Source: Paracoccaceae bacterium (lineage in GTDB: Bacteria > Pseudomonadota > Alphaproteobacteria > Rhodobacterales > Rhodobacteraceae). From it: a stretch of 64,000 nt of DNA. Position 1 is the stretch's first letter; every line of letters begins with the position of its first letter. Below the pieces are notes generated by a model, which did no database searches, was not told the origin of the DNA, and saw only the letters and a list, made by a program, of their open reading frames with translations. Positions 50,176 through 60,200 of this stretch are shown one piece after another. The translations under genes and the position numbers were made by a program. The stretch spans positions 372,001 to 436,000 of the forward strand of contig JALHOL010000001.1 in NCBI GenBank assembly GCA_022843025.1, written 5' to 3'.

Positions 50176-51443
50176 GCGCTGTACACCTGGGTTCCGTTAA
50201 CGAAAGTGGCCAGCACCTTACCTTCCATCCGCTGGCCGTCAAACGGGGTATTCTTGGATTTTGACCGCAGCTTGAAACGGTCCATCAGGAAGGGGGCATC
50301 TGGATCGAACAGCACCAGATCGCCGGGCGCGCCGGGCGCCATGCGCCCCTGCGGCAGGCCGAGTCGTTTCGCCGGGTTCAGCGCCATGGCGCGGAACAGG
50401 GTGGGCAGGTCCAGATGGCCCGCGTGATAGAGGCGCATCGCGGCGGGCAGGATGGTTTCCAGCGCCACCGCGCCGGGGGCGGCTTCCTCGAACGGGAGGC
50501 GCTTGGATTCCTCATCCGCCGGGGTGTGGAGCGAGGCGATGCAGTCGATGGTGCCATTCGCCACAGCCTCGACCATGGCAAGGCGGTCTTCCTCGGATCG
50601 CAGGGGGGGCGTGAACTTGAAGAAGGTGCGGTAATCGCCGAGGTCGATCTCGTTCAGCGTCAGATGATGGATCGAGGTGCCGGCGGTGACATCCAGCCCT
50701 GCCGCCTTGGCGCGGGTCAGGGCGGGCAAGCTCTGGGCAGTGGTGATCTGATCGGCGTGGTAGCGCACGCCTGTCATTTCGACCAGCGCGAGGTCGCGGT
50801 CCAGCCCCATGCGTTCGGCGATGGGCGACACGGCGGGCAGGCCGCGCAGCGAGGCGAACTTGCCCGAGGTGGCGGCGGCCCCGTGCGACAGGCCCGGTTC
50901 CTGCGGGTGGCCGATCACCAGCGCGCCGAGGGACCGGGCATAGGTGAAGGCGCGCGACAGGACCTTGGCATTGGACGTCACGGCGAAGGCATCGGTAAAG
51001 GCGATGGCGCCTGCGTCGAGAAGGAAGCCGATTTCCGTCATCTCGCGCCCTTCGCGCCCTTTGGTCAGGGCGGCCATGTGGCGGATGCGGACGGGGCTGG
51101 CTTCGGCCGCGCGGCGGGTGACGAATTCCAGCGTTTCGGGCGTGTCGATGGCGGGGGTGGTGTCGGGGCGGGCGATGATGGTGGTTACACCGCCTGCGGC
51201 CGCGGCGAGGCCGGCGGAGCGGAAGGATTCGCGGTGGCGTTCACCGGGTTCGCCGATCTTGACCCCGATATCCACGATGCCGGGGGCGAGGTGGTGACCG
51301 GCGCAGTCGATCTCTGTCGCGCCCTTCGGTTTGGGGCCGTTGATCGCGGCGATCACGCCTTTGGCGAGGGTGACGGAGCCTTGGGTGATGGTGCCAGCCT
51401 CGGGGTCGATAATGCGGGCGTTGGTCAGGTGGAGCGTGGTCAT
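50172..51443 (-). CDS. dihydroorotase-like protein lacking catalytic residues (pseudo-DHOase)
   Basis: 423-aa amidohydrolase-fold protein. Its sequence follows dihydroorotase, but the metal ligands are missing: the HxH motif reads GVKIGEPG in place of HVHLREPG, and the catalytic DHAPH region reads SLHTPADEE, without the Asp. SIHHLTLNE and VIGHPQE keep His residues. In Pseudomonas and others, an inactive PyrC' next to pyrB is needed to assemble active aspartate transcarbamoylase; the operon position fits that role. An active dihydroorotase must then be elsewhere. It overlaps both neighbours by 4 bases. Confidence 0.88.
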   Translation of the reverse strand: MTTLHLTNARIIDPEAGTITQGSVTLAKGVIAAINGPKPKGATEIDCAGHHLAPGIVDIGVKIGEPGERHRESFRSAGLAAAAGGVTTIIARPDTTPAIDTPETLEFVTRRAAEASPVRIRHMAALTKGREGREMTEIGFLLDAGAIAFTDAFAVTSNAKVLSRAFTYARSLGALVIGHPQEPGLSHGAAATSGKFASLRGLPAVSPIAERMGLDRDLALVEMTGVRYHADQITTAQSLPALTRAKAAGLDVTAGTSIHHLTLNEIDLGDYRTFFKFTPPLRSEEDRLAMVEAVANGTIDCIASLHTPADEESKRLPFEEAAPGAVALETILPAAMRLYHAGHLDLPTLFRAMALNPAKRLGLPQGRMAPGAPGDLVLFDPDAPFLMDRFKLRSKSKNTPFDGQRMEGKVLATFVNGTQVYSA

Positions 51444-51823
51444 GTGCTGTGTCCGGGCTGGATCGCGCGCGCGGCGGCTGCGGGATCGGGAAGGTAGCGG
51501 ATCAGATGCTTGTCGCCCGACGCGGTGATGACCTGAACCGCGCCAAGCAGGCTGCGGGTCTGGGTGATCTGGGAGCGGGGGATATTGCGGCCAGCGGGGC
51601 CGGTCAGGTGGGTGTCGGTCAGGGTCCAGACCTCGGCCATCGCTTCGGATTTCACGTAAGCCGCGCGGATGCCGATGGCGAGTGCGGCGCCAAGGGGGCC
51701 GACCCAAGGGGCGGGGTTGCCCAATGCCACAAGGACGAGGCCCGCGACGATGCCGCCCGCCAGTGCCATGATGCCATGGGCGCGCCAGTAGGTGGCAGGG
51801 TCGGGGCGGAAGTCGGTGGTCAT
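51440..51823 (-). CDS. small membrane protein of the pyrB operon (127 aa)
   Basis: Two membrane helices near the N-terminus (HGIMALAGGIVAGLVLVALG, PLGAALAIGIRAAYV) are followed by a PH-like region (WTLTDTHLTGPAGRNIPRSQ, VQVITASGDKHLIRYL). It resembles bacterial PH-type membrane proteins, and its partner at 51936-52451 has the same architecture. Unrecognised in detail. Coupled by ATGA to the 39-aa gene upstream and the dihydroorotase-like gene downstream. Confidence 0.75.
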   Translation of the reverse strand: MTTDFRPDPATYWRAHGIMALAGGIVAGLVLVALGNPAPWVGPLGAALAIGIRAAYVKSEAMAEVWTLTDTHLTGPAGRNIPRSQITQTRSLLGAVQVITASGDKHLIRYLPDPAAAARAIQPGHST

Positions 51824-51939
51824 GCCATCACGACGAAGGCGATGGTGAACAGCGCAAGGAAGATCAGCACAAGGGCGGCCACCTTGCCGCCGGCGCGCAT
51901 CTCTTCCTTGGTGGGTTTGCGGTTGGGATCGGGGGTCAT
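51820..51939 (-). CDS. 39-aa single-helix membrane protein
   Basis: Too short for routine gene calling. It reads [20 protein letters not shown], then AALVLIFLALFTIAFVVMA: a charged N-terminus and one membrane helix. Its start overlaps the 51936 gene's stop (ATGA) and its stop overlaps the next start (ATGA), so it sits exactly in the operon's coupled chain. That double overlap is strong evidence that it is translated. Function unknown. Confidence 0.75.
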   Translation of the reverse strand: MTPDPNRKPTKEEMRAGGKVAALVLIFLALFTIAFVVMA

Positions 51940-52451
51940 GCGGGGACCTTTCCGGGGTTGCGCATCAGATCGCGGACCTGATCGGCGTCTTTCGGCGCAA
52001 GGATCACGCTGCCACCAAAGGTGCCAAAGCGGATGACGCCGCCGATGCCTTTTCGCGCGGGGGTGCCAGTGTAAAAATGGGCACGGATGCGGCGGCGGGG
52101 CCAGTCGGACACGCGGATCAGGCGGCGGTTGGTCAGCAGGATCGCGCCCTGCGCCCGGCCCGATGTCAGGGCGCGGCGTTCCAGCATGTCAAAGGCCTGA
52201 AAGCCGGTCAGCAAGAGCGCAAGCGGGGGGATTAGGCGGTAGATTGTCCCGCACGCCCCCTGACCGGCGGAAGCGGCGCAGATTTCAGCCTCGGACTGGA
52301 TCACCCAGAGCGAGACAGCGCTATAGACCGTCAGCAAAAGCAGCAGTGCCGTCAGGATCGGCGAAGAGGTGAGGTTGAAGCCGATGCGCCCTTGCCAGAG
52401 CAGGGTTTCACCCGGTTGAAGCACCTCGCTGAAAGGAGCGTTTGGCGTCAC
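51936..52451 (-). CDS. membrane protein with PH-like domain (171 aa)
   Basis: Two hydrophobic segments ([40 protein letters not shown]) separate an N-terminal region [14 protein letters not shown] from a C-terminal PH-like part ([36 protein letters not shown]). GETLLWQG plus YxLTNRRL is the usual pattern of bacterial PH-domain membrane proteins. It starts inside the pyrB end by a 4-base overlap and is the second gene of the operon. Role unknown. Confidence 0.75.
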   Translation of the reverse strand: MTPNAPFSEVLQPGETLLWQGRIGFNLTSSPILTALLLLLTVYSAVSLWVIQSEAEICAASAGQGACGTIYRLIPPLALLLTGFQAFDMLERRALTSGRAQGAILLTNRRLIRVSDWPRRRIRAHFYTGTPARKGIGGVIRFGTFGGSVILAPKDADQVRDLMRNPGKVPA

Positions 52452-53410
52452 ACCATCGACCCCACGATCTTGCGCCCACGTTCGGCGCGCAGGTTGCGGG
52501 CCAATAGGTCCATGCAGGCCATGCGGACGGCGACGCCCATTTCGACCTGATCCTGAATGACCGAGCGGTTGATGTCATCGGCGAGGTCGCCGTCGATTTC
52601 CACGCCGCGGTTCATAGGCCCCGGATGCATGACGATGGCATCGGGTTTGGCATGGGACAGCTTTTCCGCGTCCAGCCCGAAGCGGTGATAATATTCACGC
52701 TCTGACGGGATGAAACCGCCATCCATCCGCTCTTTCTGAAGGCGCAGCATCATCACCACATCTGCCCCTTCGAGGCCTTTCTTCATGTCGTCGAACACCT
52801 CCACCCCAAAGGCACCGATGCCGGCGGGCATGAGGGTGGGCGGGCCGATCAGGCGGATGCGGTTTTCCATCTTGCCCAGCAGGATGAGGTTGGAGCGCGC
52901 CACGCGGCTATGGGCGATGTCGCCGCAGATGGCGATGGTCAGGCGCTGAATCCGGCCTTTGGCGCGGCGGATGGTCAGTGCATCCAGCAGGGCCTGCGTC
53001 GGGTGTTCGTGCCGCCCGTCGCCCGCGTTCAGCACGGCGCAGTTCACCTTGGAGGCCAGCAGGTTGACCGCGCCCGAGGACGGATGGCGCACGACCAGAA
53101 GGTCGGGATGCATGGCGTTGAGCGTGAGCGCGGTGTCGATCAGGGTTTCACCCTTTTTCACGCTGGATTGGCCCACGGCCATGTTCATCACATCGGCCCC
53201 CAATCGCTTGCCCGCCAGTTCGAAACTGGCCTGCGTGCGGGTGGAGTTTTCAAAGAACATGTTGATCTGCGTCATCCCTGCCAGCACGTCGGACTGTTTC
53301 ACCGTGCGGCGGTTGAGGTCGACATAGCGGTCGGCCAGATCAAGGACGGTGGTGATTTCCAGCGGAGCCAGTGGTTCGATCCCCAGAAGGTGGCGGGCGC
53401 GAAAGGTCAT
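52448..53410 (-). CDS. pyrB: aspartate carbamoyltransferase catalytic subunit
   Basis: Condenses carbamoyl phosphate and aspartate, the first pyrimidine-specific step. The 320-aa protein has [20 protein letters not shown] (carbamoyl-phosphate site), [44 protein letters not shown] and [11 protein letters not shown]. No pyrI regulatory subunit is present, fitting the class that works with a dihydroorotase-like partner encoded downstream. First gene of a six-gene chain joined by 4-base overlaps. Start 53410; a longer frame to 53944 is antisense to the glycosylase gene. Confidence 0.97.
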   Translation of the reverse strand: MTFRARHLLGIEPLAPLEITTVLDLADRYVDLNRRTVKQSDVLAGMTQINMFFENSTRTQASFELAGKRLGADVMNMAVGQSSVKKGETLIDTALTLNAMHPDLLVVRHPSSGAVNLLASKVNCAVLNAGDGRHEHPTQALLDALTIRRAKGRIQRLTIAICGDIAHSRVARSNLILLGKMENRIRLIGPPTLMPAGIGAFGVEVFDDMKKGLEGADVVMMLRLQKERMDGGFIPSEREYYHRFGLDAEKLSHAKPDAIVMHPGPMNRGVEIDGDLADDINRSVIQDQVEMGVAVRMACMDLLARNLRAERGRKIVGSMV

Positions 53411-53500
53411 CTTGGGCGGCTCCTGCTGGGTGTGGTGGCTTGGCTTATAGGAAGGGCGGGGGTTCGGGGCAAGCATCGGGCCGGGGCTGCGGCATCGGGG

Positions 53501-53559
53501 GCCAAATTCGTTGGCCAAATTCGTTGGAACGAATTTGCAAGTTTCTTCCAAGAAATTTG
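53501..53559. repeat. hairpin pair with a duplicated half-arm
   Basis: GCCAAATTCGTTG occurs twice in tandem (53501-53513, 53514-53526). A hairpin of arm CAAATTCGTT, loop GG follows at 53516-53537, then a second of arm CAAGTTTCTT (one G-U pair), loop CC, at 53538-53559. The pair sits between the divergent pyrB and glycosylase genes, in the promoter region of both. Confidence 0.7.
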
Positions 53560-53599
53560 TGGGTGGCGTGGGGGGGTGGGGCGGCCTAGGTTTCCGCGC

Positions 53600-54463
53600 A
53601 TGGGAATCGAGTTCGACACCACGACGCCGGAAGGCTGGCACGCGGCGCTGGCGGCGCTGCAATGGCAGCTTGAAATGGGCGTAACCGAGGTGATCGGGGA
53701 CACGCCCTTCAACGGCTATGAGGTTGCGGACCGTGCGCCGTGGCTGCCCCCGGTACAGGGGCAGGGCGCGGCCGTCCCAGTGCGCGGGGGGGCGCCCAAG
53801 GCGGCCGAGCCTTATGTGCCGCAGATATCCGAGGCCGAGCGCGCGGCACAGGCCAGTGATGCCGCCGTGGCCGAGGCGCAGGCGCGGGCGGCGGCGGCCG
53901 GATCGCTGGACGCCCTGCGCGAGGCGATGGCGGGATATGACCATTGCGAGCTAAAGCGGGGCGCGCGCAACCTTGTCTTTGCCGATGGGCGGGCGGGGGC
54001 GCGGGTTCTGGTGCTTGGTGAGGCGCCGGGGCGGGAAGAGGATATGGAAGGCCGCCCCTTTGTGGGTGCGGCGGGGCAGTTGCTGGACCGGATGTTCGCG
54101 GCCATCGGCCTGTCGCGCGACAACCCTGATCTGGAGCGGGCGCTTTACATCACCAACGTCATCCCGTGGCGGCCGCCGGGCAACCGTGACCCATCGCCCG
54201 AGGAAATCGCCATGATGCGCCCCTTTGTCGAGCGGCATATCGCCTTGGCCGCGCCGGAGATTGTGGTGCTGATGGGCAATGTGCCCTGTTCGGCGGTGCT
54301 GGGGGCCAAGGGCATCTTGCGGCTGCGCGGGACATGGACCACCGCACTGGGCCTACCGGTGATGCCGATGGCGCATCCGGCCTATCTGCTGCGCAACCCT
54401 GTGGCCAAGCGCGAGGCATGGGCGGACCTGCTGGAGATACAGGCCAAGTTGAGGGCGCGATGA
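53600..54463 (+). CDS. uracil-DNA glycosylase, family 4-like without Fe-S cysteines
   Basis: Removes uracil from DNA. The 287-aa protein has an Ala-rich N-terminal extension (about residues 40-105) and the UDG core: [49 protein letters not shown] and the C-terminal [11 protein letters not shown]. Only two cysteines are present (in DHCELK and VPCSAV), so the [4Fe-4S] cluster of typical family 4 enzymes cannot form. Alphaproteobacterial homologues are similar. ATG 53600 is chosen at the first sensible start after the hairpins. Coupled to lysE by ATGA. Confidence 0.88.
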   Translation: MGIEFDTTTPEGWHAALAALQWQLEMGVTEVIGDTPFNGYEVADRAPWLPPVQGQGAAVPVRGGAPKAAEPYVPQISEAERAAQASDAAVAEAQARAAAAGSLDALREAMAGYDHCELKRGARNLVFADGRAGARVLVLGEAPGREEDMEGRPFVGAAGQLLDRMFAAIGLSRDNPDLERALYITNVIPWRPPGNRDPSPEEIAMMRPFVERHIALAAPEIVVLMGNVPCSAVLGAKGILRLRGTWTTALGLPVMPMAHPAYLLRNPVAKREAWADLLEIQAKLRAR

Positions 54464-55092
54464 GCTTTGTGGTGGACCCGCTGGTTCTGTTGGCCTTTGT
54501 CCCTGCCGGGCTGGCGTTGAACCTGACGCCGGGGGCGGACATGATGTTCACACTGGCGCAGGGGCTGCGGGGCGGGCCAAAGGCAGGGATGGCGGCGAAT
54601 GCAGGCATTGCGGCTGGCGGTCTGATCCAGACGCTGGTGGCGGGGCTGGGGTTGGGCGCGCTGGTGGCGGCGCATCCGATGGCCTTTGACGTGATCCGCT
54701 GGGGCGGGGTGGCCTATCTGCTGTATCTGGCGGTGCAGTCCCTGCGGGCGGGGCCGCTGGTGGCGCGCGGGGCGGCGGAGGCGCGGCCCTTGGTGCGGGT
54801 GTTTCTGGACGGGATGATGGTGAACCTTCTCAATCCCAAGGTGATGCTGTTCATTCTGGCCTTTCTGCCGCAATTCGTGGATCCGTCGCGCGCGGTGTTG
54901 CCGCAGTTTCTGGTGCTGGGCGGGGTCTTTGCGCTGGGCGGGCTGGTGGTGAACGGGGTGGTCGCTGTGTTTGCCGGGGGCGTGGGGCAGCGGTTGGCAG
55001 GATCGGCAGTGTTTGCGCGCTGGCTGGGCCGGGCGGGGGCAGTGATCTTTGCCGGGCTGGCGCTGCGGCTGGCGCTGATCCAGAAAGGGTAA
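54460..55092 (+). CDS. LysE-family amino-acid exporter
   Basis: 210-aa inner-membrane transporter, probably of the RhtB type. LAFVPAGLALNLTPGADMMF is the family start; the motif GLGLGALVAAHPMAFDVIRW and ARPLVRVFLDGMMVNLLNPK (the FxxGxxxNxLNPK signature) follow, with about six helices. Substrate cannot be read. Its start overlaps the glycosylase stop (ATGA) and moaB follows after 4 bases, so three genes form one unit. Confidence 0.9.
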   Translation: MSFVVDPLVLLAFVPAGLALNLTPGADMMFTLAQGLRGGPKAGMAANAGIAAGGLIQTLVAGLGLGALVAAHPMAFDVIRWGGVAYLLYLAVQSLRAGPLVARGAAEARPLVRVFLDGMMVNLLNPKVMLFILAFLPQFVDPSRAVLPQFLVLGGVFALGGLVVNGVVAVFAGGVGQRLAGSAVFARWLGRAGAVIFAGLALRLALIQKG

Positions 55093-55096
55093 GGGC

Positions 55097-55639
55097 ATGA
55101 GCCGGATTGACGAAACGAAAGACTTCATCCCCGTACGGATCGCCGTGCTGACAGTGTCCGACACAAGGACCGCCGCCGATGACCGGTCGGGTGATACGCT
55201 GGTGGAGCGGTTGACCGAGGCGGGGCATCTGCTGGCCGCGCGGGGGATCGTGCAGGACGACCGGGCCGAGATTGCCGCACAACTGCGGGCCTGGATCGCC
55301 GATCCGGGGGTGGATGTGATCCTGACCACAGGCGGCACCGGATTGACGGGTCGCGATGTGACAGTCGAGGCGCATCGCGATGTCTATGAGAAAGAGATCG
55401 AGGCGTTCGGCACGGTGTTCACCATCGTGTCGATGCAGAAGATCGGCACCAGCGCGGTGCAGTCGCGCGCCTGTGGCGGAGTGGCGGGGGGGACCTATCT
55501 TTTTGCCCTGCCGGGCAGCCCCGGCGGGTGCCGGGATGCCTGGGATGAGATCCTGAAATGGCAGCTGGATTACCGCCATCGGCCCTGCAATTTCGTGGAA
55601 ATCTTCCCGCGGCTTGAGGAACATCGCCGCCGGAAGTAG
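55097..55639 (+). CDS. moaB: molybdenum cofactor biosynthesis protein MoaB
   Basis: MogA/MoaB-type protein of 180 aa that adenylylates molybdopterin or assists it. AVLTVSDTRTAADDRSGDTL, DVILTTGGTGLTGRDVTVEA and the C-terminal FALPGSPGGCRDAWDEIL are the family motifs, with GGTG and the Asp-rich SGD box in place. Cytoplasmic. Other moa genes are not in the window. Confidence 0.95.
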   Translation: MSRIDETKDFIPVRIAVLTVSDTRTAADDRSGDTLVERLTEAGHLLAARGIVQDDRAEIAAQLRAWIADPGVDVILTTGGTGLTGRDVTVEAHRDVYEKEIEAFGTVFTIVSMQKIGTSAVQSRACGGVAGGTYLFALPGSPGGCRDAWDEILKWQLDYRHRPCNFVEIFPRLEEHRRRK

Positions 55640-55755
55640 CGACGGAAGCGCGCGGGACGGGCGTTTAACAGGGTATTGGCCTGTTTCACGCAGGCTTCAT
55701 TGGTCTTTGGCGGCGGGCGGGCTAGCCTTGTCGGGCCGGTTGCAAAGGGAATTTC

Positions 55756-57210
55756 ATGCGGTTTTTCGGACGCGCGATGAGCGGGCTGTTCCTTGCGGCG
55801 CTGACGCTGGCCCTGCTGGCATTGGCGGTGGGTGTGGTTTTGGGCGCGCTGCGGGAACGGATGGCGGATGACGGGCCGGCAATGCCAGCGGCAGAGCCGG
55901 TGGTATCGGCCAATGTGCTGCGGGTCGAGGCGGGGCGTATCGTGCCGCTGCTGACCGCCTATGGCGAGGTGCGGTCGGTCCGCACGCTGGAACTGCGCGC
56001 GCCGCAGGGGGGGCGGGTGGTGGAACTGGCCCCTGGCTTTGCCGATGGCGGGTTCGTGACGGCAGGCGAGGTGCTGCTGCGGCTGGACCCGGCCGAGGCG
56101 ACGGCGGCGCAGGGCCTTGCGGCGGCGGCGCTGGCCGAGGCCGAGGCGGCGCAGCGCGAGGCGGGGCGGGCCTTGGCGTTGGCGCGGGATGACCTGACCC
56201 AGTCGCAGGCGCAGTTGGCGCTGCGCGCGCAGGCGGTGCAGCGTCAGCGCGACATTGCCGCGCGCGGGGCGGGATCGGCGGCGGCGGTGGAAACGGCAGA
56301 ACTGGCGCAGGCGCAGGCCGAACAGGCACTGCTGTCCAGCCGGTCGGCACTGGCGCAGGCCGAGGCGGCGGTGGACCAGACGGCGATTGCCGTTGATCGC
56401 GCGCGCATCACCCTGACCGAAGCCAACCGCGCTTTGGCGGAAACCGTGATCCGGGCGGCGTTTGATGGGCGGCTGAATGCCGTCGCGCCGGTGGTCGAAG
56501 GCGGGCAGGTCAATGCCAACGAGGTGCTGGGCCAGATCATCGACCCGACCGCGCTGGAGGTGACGTTCCGCCTGTCCACCGCGCAATATGCGCGGCTGAT
56601 CGACGGGGCGGGTGCGTTGATCGAGGCACCCGTCACGGCGCGGCTGGATGTAGCGGGCGCTGCGCTGGCGGCCGAAGGGCGGGTGGTCCGGGCCGGTGCA
56701 TCAGGGGCCGAGGCGGGGGGCGGGCGGGTGGTCTATGCCACGCTCGACGCGGCCCCCGGCCTGCGTCCGGGGGATTTCATGACCGTGACGGTGGCCGAAC
56801 CCGCGCTGGAGGACGTGGCAGACCTGCCCGCCACGGCGGTTGATGCGGCGGGGCGCGTGCTGGCCTTGAACGCCGAGGAACGGTTGGAAGATGTGGCGGT
56901 CGAGGTGCTGCGCCGGCAGGGCGACCGGGTGATCGTGGCCCCCGGCGCGCTGGTCGGGCGCGAGGTGGTGGCCGAACGCTCCCCCCTGATCGGGGCAGGT
57001 ATCAAGGTGCGCCCGGTGCGCCCCGGTGTGGAAGAGGCGGCACTGGAAATGCTGGACCTGACGGAAGATCGCCGCGCGGCGCTCATCGCGGCGGTTGAGG
57101 GCAACGCAAGGATGCCTGATGAGGCCAAGGCGCGGGTGATCGAACAATTGCGACAGGATCGCGTGCCCGCCGATGTGGTGGCGCGGATCGAAGCACGGGC
57201 GGGCGGCTGA
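55756..57210 (+). CDS. RND efflux periplasmic adaptor subunit with C-terminal extension
   Basis: Membrane-fusion protein of 484 aa. A signal-anchor helix (GLFLAALTLALLALAVGVVL, residues 13-32) is followed by a lipoyl half (EVRSVRTLELRAPQGGRVVE), a long alpha-hairpin rich in Ala and Gln (about 95-210), the second lipoyl half (VIRAAFDGRLNAVAPVVEGG) and beta-barrel domain. Beyond the usual end, about 60 residues (MLDLTEDRRAALIAAVEG, then MPDEAKARVIEQLRQDRVP) form a charged helical extension. Its stop overlaps the pump gene's start (TGATG). Confidence 0.92.
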   Translation: MRFFGRAMSGLFLAALTLALLALAVGVVLGALRERMADDGPAMPAAEPVVSANVLRVEAGRIVPLLTAYGEVRSVRTLELRAPQGGRVVELAPGFADGGFVTAGEVLLRLDPAEATAAQGLAAAALAEAEAAQREAGRALALARDDLTQSQAQLALRAQAVQRQRDIAARGAGSAAAVETAELAQAQAEQALLSSRSALAQAEAAVDQTAIAVDRARITLTEANRALAETVIRAAFDGRLNAVAPVVEGGQVNANEVLGQIIDPTALEVTFRLSTAQYARLIDGAGALIEAPVTARLDVAGAALAAEGRVVRAGASGAEAGGGRVVYATLDAAPGLRPGDFMTVTVAEPALEDVADLPATAVDAAGRVLALNAEERLEDVAVEVLRRQGDRVIVAPGALVGREVVAERSPLIGAGIKVRPVRPGVEEAALEMLDLTEDRRAALIAAVEGNARMPDEAKARVIEQLRQDRVPADVVARIEARAGG

Positions 57211-60200
57211 TGCGGTCGCGCGGAATCCTGTCCTATTTCGTGCGGCACCGGACGCTCGCCAATCTGGTGATGGTGCTGATGCTGGTGGGCGGGCTGGTGG
57301 CCGCGCTGAACATCCGCGCGCAATACTTCCCCGATGTTGTCCTGTCCGAGGTGGATGTCGATGTGTCCTGGCCCGGCGCGGGGGCCGAGGATGTGGATCG
57401 CGGCATCGTTCAGGTTCTGGAACCCGCGCTGAAGACGGTGGAGGGGGTGGCCGCCACCTATGCGCGGTCTTCCGAAGGGCGGGCGTCGATCGAGATCGAG
57501 TTTGAACCCGGCGTCGATCTGGACCGCGCCGCGCAGGATGTGGCCGCGGCGGTCGAGGGCGTATCAACCCTGCCCGCCGATGCCGAGGAGCCGGAGGTCA
57601 GCCGCAGCGCGTGGCGCGATCAGGTGACGGATGTGGTGATCACCGGGCCGGTTGCGGTGGACCAGTTGGCGCGGCTGGCGGATGAATTCACCGGGCGGCT
57701 TTTCGCGGCGGGCGTGACGCGGGCCACGATCAGCGGTCTGGCCGCCCCCCAGACAGTGGTGGAGGTCACGCCCGTCGCCCTGATGCGCCATGACGTGACG
57801 ATGGAACAGATTGCCAATGCCATCGCATCCGCCGTGGTGACGCGCCCGGCGGGCGAGGTGGCGACCGGGGCCGCGCGGGTGCGCACGGGCGAAGAACGCC
57901 GCGCCGCCGAAGAGATCGGTGATATCGCCCTGCGCGCGGGGCCGGATGGCACCGTGCTGCGCATCCGCGATGTGGCGACGATCCGCGTCGAAGGCGCGGA
58001 CCGGGGCCGCGCGGCCTTTGTCGGGCCGAACCCGGCCATGGTGATCCGGGTGGAGCGCGGACCCGAGGGCGATGCCATCGACCAGCAGGCCCGGGTGGCC
58101 GACGCGGCGGCGGCAATGCGCCCCGCCTTGCCCGAAGGCGTGACGCTGGACCTTGTCCGCACGCGGGCCGAACAGATCACCGACCGGCTGACGCTGATGC
58201 TGGACAACGCGCTGTCGGGGATGGTGCTGGTGGTGCTGATGTTGTTCCTGTTCCTGAACGGGCGCATTGCGCTTTGGGTGGCGGCAGGGATTCCCGTGGC
58301 CACGATTGCCGCCATCGGCGTGATGTGGATGGGCGGGGTCACGCTGAACATGATCTCGCTCTTTGCGCTGATTCTGGTGCTGGGCGTGATCGTGGATGAT
58401 TCCATCGTGGTGGGGGAGCATGCTGATTTCCGGGTGCGCCAGATGGGCGAAACGCCCATGGTGGCGGCGGAACGGGCGGCGGTGCGGATGGCGGGGCCGG
58501 TGCTGGCCTCGACCCTGACCACGGTGATCGCCTTCCTTGCATTGGCCGCGATTGGCGGGCGGTTCGGCGACCTGATCAAGGATATCCCCTTTACCGTCAT
58601 GGCGGTGATGGTGGCGTCGCTGATCGAATGTTTTCTGATCCTGCCCAATCACATGGCCCATGCCTTGGCGGATTCGGTGAAGGAGAAATGGTATGACGCG
58701 CCAAGCCGGTTCACCAACCGGCAGCTCGACCGTTTCAAGGACGCGGTGATGAAGCCGCTGATGCGGGGAGTGATCGCCGCGCGGTATCCGGTGCTGGCGG
58801 CGGCGGTGCTGGCGCTGGCCACGCAGGCGGCGCTGTTTGTGCGCGGCGATGTGCAGTTCCGGTTCTTCAACGCACCCGAACAGGGATCGTTGAGCGGGAA
58901 TTTCGCGATGCTGCCGGGGGCCACGCGCGATGACACGCTGGCGATGATGGCCGAGTTGCAGCGCGCGGTGGATGCCGTGGGCGCGGCGTTTGAGGCAGAG
59001 CATGGCCTGAACCCGGTGGAATTTGTAATGGCCGAGGTGGGCGGCGGTTCGGGGCGCGGCCTGTCGGGCGCGGCGACCAAGGACCCGGATCTGCTGGGCG
59101 GCGTGTCCATCGAGATCGTCAATCCCGACCTGCGCCCCTATTCCAGCGCAGCGGTGATCGCCGCCATCGAGGCCGAGGTGCGCCGCCACCCGCTGCTGGA
59201 GGAGCTGAGCTTTCGCGGTGGCCGCTTTGGCCCCGGTGGGGCCGCGCTTTCGGTGGATTTCTACGGCGCGGATGCGGGCGTTCTGAAGGCGGCGGCCGAG
59301 GCGTTGAAGGCACGGCTGGCGGTGTTTCCCGAAGTGTCGGGGCTGGAGGATACGCTTGCCTATGACAAGGAGGAACTGGTTCTGAGCCTGACGCCGACAG
59401 GGCAGGCGCTGGGCTTTTCCATCGACGGGTTGGCGGCTGACCTGCGGGACATGCTGGGGGGCATCGAGGCCGCCACTTATCCTGACGGGCCGCGATCCGC
59501 CGCGATCCGGGTGGAACTGCCGCCGGGTGAATTGACGGCAGATTTCCTGGATCGGATGCAGATGCGGGCGGTCGGCAGCGAAGGCACAACGGTCTATGTG
59601 CCGCTGGCCGATATCGTGACGGTGGCGCAGGCTTCGGGCTTTTCATCCGTGGTGCGGGAAAACGGGCTGCGGGTGGTCACCGTTTCGGGCGAACTGTCCG
59701 AAGATGACCCGGCGCGGGCAAGCGAGATTCAGGTCGCGCTCCGGGCGGAGTTCGTGCCGCAGGTGGAGCAGGATTTCGGCGTGATGGCACGCTATTCCGG
59801 GCAGGCCGAACAGGAGCAGGAATTCCTCAGCGGCGCGGCCGTGGCGGTGGTGCTGGCATTGTTGGGCATCTACCTGTGCCTCGCATGGATTTTCGCCAGC
59901 TGGTCACGGCCGATGGTGGTGATGTCGGTCATTCCCTTTGGTCTGGTGGGCGCGATCTTTGGCCATTGGGTGTGGGATGTGCCGTTGTCGATGTTTTCCA
60001 TCGTGGGGATCATCGGCATGTCGGGGATCATCGTGAACGATTCCATCGTTCTGGTATCGACCATCGACGAGTATTCTGAAAAGCGCGGGCTGATCCCGGC
60101 GGTGGTGGATGCGGTGGCGGATCGCTTGCGCCCGGTGCTGCTGACGACGCTGACCACTGTGCTGGGGTTGGCGCCCCTGCTGTTCGAGCGGTCCAGTCAG

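Noticed and set aside
57564-59189. 541-codon minus-strand frame
   Set aside because: Antisense to the RND pump, His/Arg/Gln-rich with no motif.
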